The notes beneath the pieces were generated by a model. It searched no databases. It saw only the letters and a list, made by a program, of their open reading frames with translations, and had not been told where the DNA came from. A stretch of 64,000 nt of DNA from Acheta domesticus. Taxonomy: Eukaryota > Arthropoda > Insecta > Orthoptera > Gryllidae. Both the position numbers and the translations under genes were made by a program. Positions 57,161 through 64,000 of this stretch are shown here, piece by piece. The stretch spans positions 66,275,723-66,339,722 of the forward strand of contig JAHLJT010009419.1 in NCBI GenBank assembly GCA_031308135.1, read 5' to 3'. Within the stretch, counting starts at the first letter, position 1, and the number at the start of each line of letters is the position of its first letter.

Positions 57161-58395
57161 ATGAGCTTTCCGCGGGCGCGGGCCGCGGTGTTTGCCGGAG
57201 CTTTTATGTGCTTTGGCGATTGCGTTCCTCGAGTTTCTCTTGTTAATTATGTACCCAGTTAAGTATATCGGTATTTTGTATACGCTGATATGTTTGTGAA
57301 TCAATTAAATGCGAAAGTAGTTATACTCTGAATCCTCTTTTTCCTTATGTGAATTTTTCTGATATTGAAAGTGACGGTTTATTTTGTTTTATTTTTTTTT
57401 ATTTTTAATTTTGCGAGGTTACGCGACCGCGGTAAATCGACTAAACAGAGAGTTTATGTTAACTTTCATGATTAGTACGGGAGCAATTTTAAGAGAACAC
57501 GTAGAGAGACGTAAACTTAATTTGAGGCGATTCCAAGTTTCATTTGGTTTCATTCCTCCTTCGTCTTCGTTTGCAGGAATTCGTGCATGGAATTTCGCCA
57601 CGCGCGTTCCTACGTTATTACAGAAATTTGTCGGATCGATTGTTGGATATTAAGGCTCAGGTGCGCATCAGAGAACTTTGCGGAGTGAGAAATACCTCGT
57701 CGCCATTAAAATTGTTCCTCCGAAGTTTCTCTCGCGCTTCCGAGATGATGCATTGCCGGAGAATGAACCTGCTTCTCTGAAGACGAGAAATACGCAGGGA
57801 CAAGCGTGCCTTGCGTGCGGACTTGGTGTCTCTATGGAGCAACGCAGCTTGGCAAGAGCAATGTGAAAATGTACTCGGGTGCTTTTGAATAATGTGGCGC
57901 AATGCACATCAAGTATTGAACCAAGGGATCTTGTTTTATGGCCCAGTTAGGTGGTATTTGAAACAAAAATGCATGCGACGTGAATTGCTGAATATCGTTG
58001 TCGACGTCGTCGTTGGGGTTGTTTAATCTAATGATCTAGTTATACGAAAGGAAATTATTGGCGCATCCCATCGAGGGCTTAATAACTGGATATTTCTTAT
58101 ACAGTATTACTGGGTATCACCATATTTATCCTTCTCTTGCGTGTTTACATCTTTGAGCGAAAATGGGTTCTGATGAGGACGGGAATTGATTTAATTTAGG
58201 AGAATTTGATTTTACAGGGCATTTAGTCACAGTTTTCTTAGATAGCTGTTTATGATGTGTGGTAGTGCTTATTTCGTGTCCTTCCAAGGTCCACCGTCCC
58301 CGACGGGATCTAACTCGTTCTGAGGGGGAAGAACGTCCGTAACTGTACTCCCAATGAGGTGCAGGATACTTTTCATTATATTGTCATCTTGTGTG
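57160..58395. other. AT-rich to mixed DNA, nothing firm
   Basis: Opposing frames at 57384-57907 on both strands. An acceptor-like TCTTCGTTTGCAG ends near 57576. None has recognisable similarity. Confidence 0.35.
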
Positions 58396-58450
58396 ATTTT
58401 CCTCTCTCAACCGTCTCTCTTGCACATTGCGCCCGGTATTAACGCCACAG

Positions 58451-58561
58451 CATTTCGCGTATTACAGTGACGCCGAGTTGCAGGAGGTTGTAAAACACTT
58501 GTGTCTATCCCAGACAGCAGACTTCTACGACACAGAGATATACGTTGATGTTCGTCTCACG
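58451..58561 (+). CDS. Candidate internal coding exon, 37 codons, unknown gene
   Basis: A + frame open from 58397 to 58564 contains a well-formed exon signal set. A pyrimidine tract at 58397-58420 leads to acceptor CACAG ending at 58450, and a donor ACG|GTATGA follows 58561. The enclosed 111 bp is exactly 37 codons, phase 0 at both ends. The peptide looks protein-like: charged helix-type YYSDAELQEVVKHL followed by strand-type FYDTEIYVDVRLT. I do not recognise the family. Against it: alternative AGs lie at 58465 and 58478, the donor is only fair, and no partner exon was found. It could also be a transposon fragment or chance. Confidence 0.25.
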
Positions 58562-58564
58562 GTA

Positions 58565-59035
58565 TGACAGATGTCTCAATTCTGATGTTGATTACCTGGA
58601 AAGATGTGCAACTTGTGCTGCATCCACTACAATTTTATTTTTTCCTTGAAATTGTGTTTTCTTTTTGTTGAAGACATAGGGAAGCTTACTTTCTGAATGC
58701 GCCTCGTACTTTACAGATTTATAGATAAAATATAGGAAATATAGAAATCACGTATATCGCTAAAATGTTCCGCGAGACTTTTGATTAGATTCGGAAAGCA
58801 ATGCGTAGGGCTCTTCGCGTCTTCTCGGACAGGGCTCTAGAGAAACCGGGGTACAGAATTCACTGCAATGAGCATTGCACGATATTGCTGAGAAGGCATT
58901 GCACAGTATTTTTTATATCGAAATTGAGTCCACGTTTGGCCACCGTTTCATATTCAGTTAACTTTTTTATGACACCCAACACCTTGACATCTTGGCTTTC
59001 AAATATGATATGTACTCCTTTGTAATAAAGCAGAT
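58565..59035. other. Mixed DNA, nothing recognised
   Basis: The 74-codon frame 58801-59025 is unrecognised. Confidence 0.4.
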
Positions 59036-59039
59036 TATT

Positions 59040-59685
59040 AGCGGGGGGGAAAGGAATCTCGTGTGTGCTCTTCTGCGGCGAGGCGAGGGGCGCCGGCGTC
59101 TGGGAAGGCGAGGCCTCCGTCTGAGCGAAGGGGGCGCGGAAGGGCGGGTCGGGAAGGGCTTGAACTGAGCTGACGCGCTGCGGCGGGGTCGCGTTGGACG
59201 GAGCGGGAGGGGCAGGGCGAGGGCCGTAAGGGGCCACGGGGGCGGAGCGGACAGTCACGGCCGGGGCAGGGGCAAGGGCGAGCCCAGCTGTGAGCGCGAC
59301 GTGGGGCGGGGGCGGGAGCGTGACGCGTGGGTCGCGGAGGGCCGGGCCGGGCCGGCGCGGGCGGACGGGCGGGCGGCGGCCTAGTTATGGCGCGGATCGA
59401 TAGCCCCAGGAGCGCCCCAGGGAACGCGGGCGCGGGGCGGCGCGGCGCGGGCCCCACGCAGGTCAACGGGCGCGGCCCTCCGCGATTGGGATTTATCGCC
59501 AGGAAATGCGACGCCCCGCGCCCGCACCCTCGCCGCCGCCGTCGCCGTCGCCGAGCTGGGGGGCGGGACAGGAAGCGGCGCTGATTGTCCAGGCGCGCGC
59601 GGTGCCGCACACTCGGCGACTCCCTCTGGGCCGGACCCCTCACCCCCACCCGCACTCTGTCTGGCGTCTCGGTGGAGGGTGGAAT
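59040..59685. promoter_or_regulatory. CpG island, G-rich on the + strand
   Basis: Long, dense CpG island with the + strand G-rich up to about 59500, then C-richer. Isolated AT-core words GGATCGATAGC (59395-59405), CAGGTCAACGG (59459-59469) and GGGATTTATCGCC (59488-59500) stand out against GC-only sequence. The 205-codon minus frame (59038-59655) and its + counterparts are Pro/Arg-rich artefacts. It is the strongest island near the right end and could be a promoter firing in either direction. Confidence 0.5.
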
Positions 59686-59879
59686 TGCGCGAAGAAGCTC
59701 TTCAATTCAACCGAATTAAGAAAGCAACATTTTTAGGCGTTGGAGTAGTTTCTCGAAATGTACTCGTCGCGATACCCCTGACCTTGCTCCTGGCAATCAC
59801 AAGCAATTATAGGTGTGACATAGCACGATCGGCATCTTTGTCGATAGCGAGGGACATTTCATGAGCGATCGGCCCGCTC

Positions 59880-60095
59880 TCAGAATGAGAGTGGGGACGG
59901 AATGGAGACAGGAGAATCGTGAACGGTCCGTGACCCATTCGTGTGAGTACTACTCAGGCGACCGCCTGGAGTTTGTTGAAAGAAACCACGGAAACGACTG
60001 ATCAGAACATCCAACATCTAGGATTCTCATCCAGAGTAGTGGCATTTTTCGATCCAGCTATGTAACTAGTGCCGAAAATCCCTAGTTTCTGATGT
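59880..60095 (-). mobile_element. SINE family A, copy A7 (minus strand, 5' part)
   Basis: Read on the minus strand: GGATTTTCGGCACTAGTTAC, CATAGCTGGATCGAAAAATG, TTCTGATCAGTCGTTTCCG, TGGTTTCTTTCAACAAACTC and CAGGCGGTCGCC. These are diverged versions of the A4 blocks in the same order. It is the only family A copy seen in this orientation. Confidence 0.6.
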
Positions 60096-61460
60096 CCACC
60101 CTTTGGTCCTGCGACGTAGTTGCTGAAGCGCGCGTTCTGGGTGACACCAATTGAAAATTGTAATTTCTCATTATATAATTTGAACTTTCTTTGAAAAAAA
60201 AGCGTTTTTCGTCCATTACAGATAAGTAAATCGTAATTTATTTCGTTGTTCATGACATTAAACGATCTGTAATCTCTAATAGATTAAAAATATGAAGGGC
60301 TTGTTGAATTTCAGAGTAGATGCAACATTTTGTTATTCCATTAATACTGCTTTCGTTTTCTTAGTGAATGAATAAAATTATGTAGCTGTCGTACTCGAGA
60401 GTGAACATTTTATTCACTTAAGAGAGTTAACCTCTTCGGCTCCTAAATTTAAACCCACGGGTTAATTTTTTCTCTCTCGCGTGTAAAATCTTATTCCACT
60501 ATCTACCATAATACACGCAATTAAATAATTTGAGAAATACTTCAATAATTCAATTTAAGTGTGTAATGTAAGTAAATATTTGAAAACATTATCATGATAT
60601 CAAGATGAACTGTGCAACTTCCTGTAATAGGAATACATGCTTTTTTTTTACATTCTGTTGTTGCCAACTTCTTCAGTCGTAGTTTACGTTAAAAACGTCA
60701 ACTCCATTTAAGCAATTTAACACAACTTTCTTTGCCATGAATTTTTCGGATCCCTTGTTTGTTTCCAAAGTTCCTTCTGTTGACGTGAATAAATTAGTTT
60801 TTTCCGCGTCCAAAATCAAACTTCACGGCCAAGATGTTTTTTTATTGAAAAAGTAATGAAGAATCTTAATTATCTCGTCAATCTAAGAAAACAGTGGAGA
60901 TTAATTGTTTTTGTTTGAAAGTAATTGAAAAATAATTTGAGTCAAAAATGAAGTTACCGCAATTCAGTCACTTTGTTCATGTCTGTTTTTTGTGCTACTT
61001 CTTCGTAATAATTCGTTTAACATTGATTTCCACTCCGTCGAGATTGATACAATAGTATACCGCTGGAATAAATCGCTGGAAATGCATCGAGTTTAAATAA
61101 AACGTGATCCTGGCTCAAGCACACGCTAATTGCATGAAATTGCAGTATGCGACATCAAACGCGTAGCTTGCAGGCATCCATTTGGGAAAAAAAGAGAATT
61201 GCAATGATGATTCGACAGATATTATACGATTCTCATATGAACAGTCTCCTGGTTGTGGTTACGCAGTTACTTTGCCAGATTATGCTAACACGAATTTTAT
61301 GGCCACAGTTTCTTACGTGAGCGTAAGACGAGTAATCTTTTCCTTGTTTTATCCTTTCGTATCTCTTGAAGACACTGGTCAATAAATTGTTGACGTGGAT
61401 GACTTTATCAGAGATTATGCAGATGCAATACGATATTCTTAAATTCTTTAATTGAATAGT
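60095..61460. other. AT-rich DNA, nothing recognised
   Basis: No supportable gene or repeat. Confidence 0.4.
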
Positions 61461-61465
61461 AACCA

Positions 61466-61750
61466 ACGCCAGCAGCGGCGAGCTGTGAAGGCCTTAGAGC
61501 TCTAGCATACTAGCGGCTGGGAGGTCGCGGGTTCGATTCATCAAGGTGTCAGCAATTGACGTTTGTTTTGAGCTAGTTTTTAGCGCCTGCCTGGATCGAA
61601 GTCTTACGCCGATTGCTCTCAGTAGTGGTTTCCCTAACCACTCTCAAACTAATGCAAGAGCAGCTCCCTGCAAAACGGGTCACTGACTATGTGGCCCCTT
61701 CCTTCCTTTCTTATCCTTTCCTCATTCCCATACTTACGGCCAAGCAATGG
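61466..61750 (+). mobile_element. SINE family B, copy B2
   Basis: The tRNA-like head ends in B box GGGTTCGATTCATC (61529-61542). It then has GTGTCAGCAATTGACG, CTGCCTGGATCG and AGTGGTTTCCC, paralleling B1, and a pyrimidine-rich end (CCTTCCTTCCTTTCTTATCC, about 61698). Confidence 0.65.
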
Positions 61751-61763
61751 GTTGATCACTGTT

Positions 61764-61934
61764 AACTCCGATTTAAACTTAGTGGCACTTCAAGGTCACG
61801 AGCTGGACAGAGAGGGGGCACTGTCATCCAATCGGGAGCTTCGTTACGACTAACATTTTTGGTATTGGAGCTCCCGGTTGGATGTCTCTCCTTCCAGCTT
61901 GTGACCTTGAAGTGCCACTATGTTTAAATCGGAA
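61764..61934. repeat. Fold-back (inverted repeat), arms of about 70 bp
   Basis: Left arm 61764-61840 and right arm 61869-61934 are imperfect reverse complements. GTGGCACTTCAAGGTCAC occurs in the left arm and its exact complement in the right. The loop is about 28 bp. The inner ends carry CCAATCGGGAGCT and CCAACCGGGAGCT (complement), resembling the 3'-half block of SINE family A. It lies immediately 3' of B2. Confidence 0.88.
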
Positions 61935-62860
61935 TATAAGCCTCGTATGGCCTATCCTGATAATCTAGGAAACAGACAAGCGTCAGAAGCAGAAATGGCC
62001 TGTAGAGGGCTGTTGAACAAGACAAGAAGAATTAATAAATAGTATTTTTTAAATAACACTATTTGTTAAGAGTCCTACAGTGGCCCTATGAAAATTAGAA
62101 GCATTGACTTCCTGCGGAGAGGGGTTTTCAACCGGCGAGAAATTGTGCATCGAGAAAATTGCATTAGAAGTATCAGGAAGATTTCAAAAATTTCCTCAGC
62201 GATAGGCTTAGTTTCCCTGGATTTCTTCTTCCTAGAATGTCCAACATTTGGGGCACAAATGTTGTAGAGAGCTGACTTACTAAATCCACAAAACACACGT
62301 ATAACGTATTCTGTCTCCTTGTAACTGCCAGGTATTTAATATTTTGCAAGCATTTTTCATACTTCCTTCCGATTTTTTACCTTGGGGTTAATATCGGCGT
62401 TACGTTCATTTCATAATTTTTTTGTAAGGGACGGAGCTAAGCCACTGCCGCCTTTATCCATTCCCACTCGTGCAACAAAAGTATAATTGTTGTATTAATA
62501 ACATTCCAAATAAGGGAAAATGGATTTGAAAAGTAAACGTAGCGTCATTAGACCTTTTGATACTCAGTACTAATGATTTAGTTTTCCATTTTTATGACTG
62601 CTCCGTATTTGAATTGCTCGCGTGCTAACACTGGTATTCCTAGATCTATGGATGAGGCGGGAAATACGAAAGTTGGAGTACAATTTAAACGATTTCAGAG
62701 CCAAAATTATGCAATGAAACGCTCGAAGTAACACAATGTTATGGGCCAAAATTGAGGTTTATTATGAACTCTTTGAGCGCCTTGCGACCACTACTTTGTC
62801 TGTAGACTTGCGCCTGTTTCACCTACTGCTGCCGCCTTATTGTCCCGGGTCGGCCGGGGG
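61935..62860. other. Mixed to AT-rich DNA, nothing recognised
   Basis: No supportable feature. Confidence 0.4.
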
Positions 62861-62863
62861 GCT

Positions 62864-62926
62864 CCCAAAGGCTGCGGACATCCACCCAAAGGCTGCGGAC
62901 TTACACAAAAGCTGCGGACTTCCCTT
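62864..62926. repeat. 21-bp tandem repeat, three units
   Basis: CCCAAAGGCTGCGGACATCC, CCCAAAGGCTGCGGACTTAC and CAAAAGCTGCGGACTTCCC recur every 21 bp (each unit one or two bases longer than quoted). The unit is seven codons, and the + frame 62736-62954 reads PKAADIH then PKAADLH. That frame is otherwise unrecognised and probably not a gene. Confidence 0.85.
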
Positions 62927-62929
62927 TAA

Positions 62930-64000
62930 GATTCAGGAAAAAAGACGCTTGTAAAAGACACGTCACCTGCCTGCCATACGTTGAGCTCTGAAACAACTCC
63001 TCCTAAGTGGGGCGATAGTGCCAATTAACAAGAAAGAACGGGCGTGACAAATTTCGCCGAAAAGGCGTTTTCCATTACGTTCTCCCAGGCCGCTTAAATT
63101 AGAATATTAAAAAAAAATAATCTCAACATAGTTTTATGATGTTAGTAGTGAAATGTACCAACAATGTCTCATCATGAACTATTACGAGATCGTTGACATC
63201 ATTCACCTTAGGACGGTTATAATCGTGACCCGTTCCGAATTTATAGTAAAATTTTGGGCGCCAGGAACAGGTTACGTTAATTAAAACCAATGCTTCCACA
63301 GCTAATTTAAAGAAATGTATAAATGTCCGGCTAGCTGGGTCAATGGGTCCCGTTATAGATAATCGCTATCGTCTAGATAGCCGATTACTTGATCTGCCAA
63401 CTGTACAGTATGGCGAGGAATCTGAAAGCAAATAATTCTATATCTCTAACTACTTAACAATTGTGATTGTCCAAATGAAAATCTTTTCATTTCCAAAAGA
63501 AAAATTCAACAATTTATTTAACAATTTTGACAATTGTTCTAGGTCATGACCTTTTTAGATAAAACTTTTGTACTGCAGTACTTATCTAACGTCTTGATCG
63601 ACGACGGTCCGCAGTATCTTCCCACTTGAATGGAGATGATCCCAAGTCCTGCTTCTTTCTTCCAATCTTGCGACGCTGCCGACGCATCCAGCCCTCACTG
63701 CCTAGAATATCTACCGGTTCTTACGTGATATTTAGAGTTCATAGTCCTCCCCAACTAGTGGTAAAACATTTAAAGTCCAACACTGCAATATAAAAAACTT
63801 TCCAAGTCCTACGCGAATTTACTTCTGCACATTCACTTTCAGAGTCCGAAAAACTATTGAGTCTTACGTCAAAACTTACAAGTCCCGCTTCACTAATGTT
63901 AATCTCTCGCGAGCGATCTTTACTACTCGACGACCTCTATCAGAATGTCCAGTTCTGCACCGTTCTTCCGCCCTCAACGCTTCGGTATCCGTCCTTCGTT
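62930..64000. other. AT-rich, then C/T-richer DNA to the window end
   Basis: AT-rich up to about 63590. From there to the end the + strand is C/T-rich with many CGA and TCC words, similar in texture to 5500-5900. No LTR boundary, ORF or exon can be supported. Confidence 0.35.

Noticed and set aside
57384..57907. Opposing ORFs of 60-89 codons with an acceptor-like site
   Set aside because: Frames on both strands are equally good, no donor or partner exon fits, and no protein resemblance was seen.
59038..59655. 205-codon minus ORF, Pro/Arg/Ala-rich
   Set aside because: Entirely within a CpG island, with open frames on the other strand as well.

Overview
This window looks like nuclear DNA from a large, repeat-rich arthropod genome, most likely an insect. 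That rests on tRNA-derived SINE heads with pol III A/B boxes, decayed pogo-type and piggyBac-type DNA transposons, a decayed non-LTR retrotransposon, long AT-rich stretches and many short, very CpG-rich islands. A placement among the polyneopteran (cockroach, termite or orthopteroid) insects is a guess from SINE style and cannot be proved here. There is no bacterial-style gene organisation, and I found no intact protein-coding gene. Most long open reading frames are artefacts of GC-rich or simple-repeat DNA.

Layout, left to right. 1-1640 is a CpG-rich block that switches from C-rich to G-rich near 800. 3.6-4.2 kb holds a purine hexamer array and an island. 6.8-7.65 kb holds a possible regulatory block and an orphan 171-codon ORF. 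7.7-8.4 kb is a C-rich island with a 10-bp tandem array. 9-11.3 kb carries retroelement and SINE pieces. 13.9-16.5 kb holds an island, a four-copy diverged local repeat family and a perfect 44-bp-arm palindrome. 19.5-20.9 kb is a decayed pogo-like transposon with both terminal repeats and TA flanks. 21.6-29 kb alternates islands and SINEs. 34.8-35.45 kb is the best first-exon/promoter candidate. 41.4-45.5 kb is a nested transposon stack: a minus-strand LINE remnant, an undescribed AT-rich repeat (here called family F), and a piggyBac-like element inside a second F copy. 49.2-50.8 kb has paired C-rich islands. 51-53 kb is SINE-rich. 54.1-54.3 kb is an island with an inverted pair of homeodomain-type sites. 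55-56.15 kb is the third F copy. 56.75-59.7 kb has islands flanking a 37-codon exon-like ORF. 61.5-62 kb holds a SINE and a fold-back repeat.

Repeat families defined by comparison within the window: A, a long tRNA-derived SINE in 7 copies; B, a second tRNA-derived SINE in 2 copies; C, the local 14-16.5 kb family in 4 copies; D, a dispersed repeat in 2 copies; F, an AT-rich modular element in 3 copies. The strongest result is the three-way F comparison. One copy carries the piggyBac-like insertion at TTAA, and the other two show the unfilled TTAA at the matching position.

The density of CpG islands without coding sequence would fit introns or flanks of a large regulatory gene. That is an inference. 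Region boundaries are read by eye and are usually good to tens of bases. Family names and homology calls have not been tested by database search.
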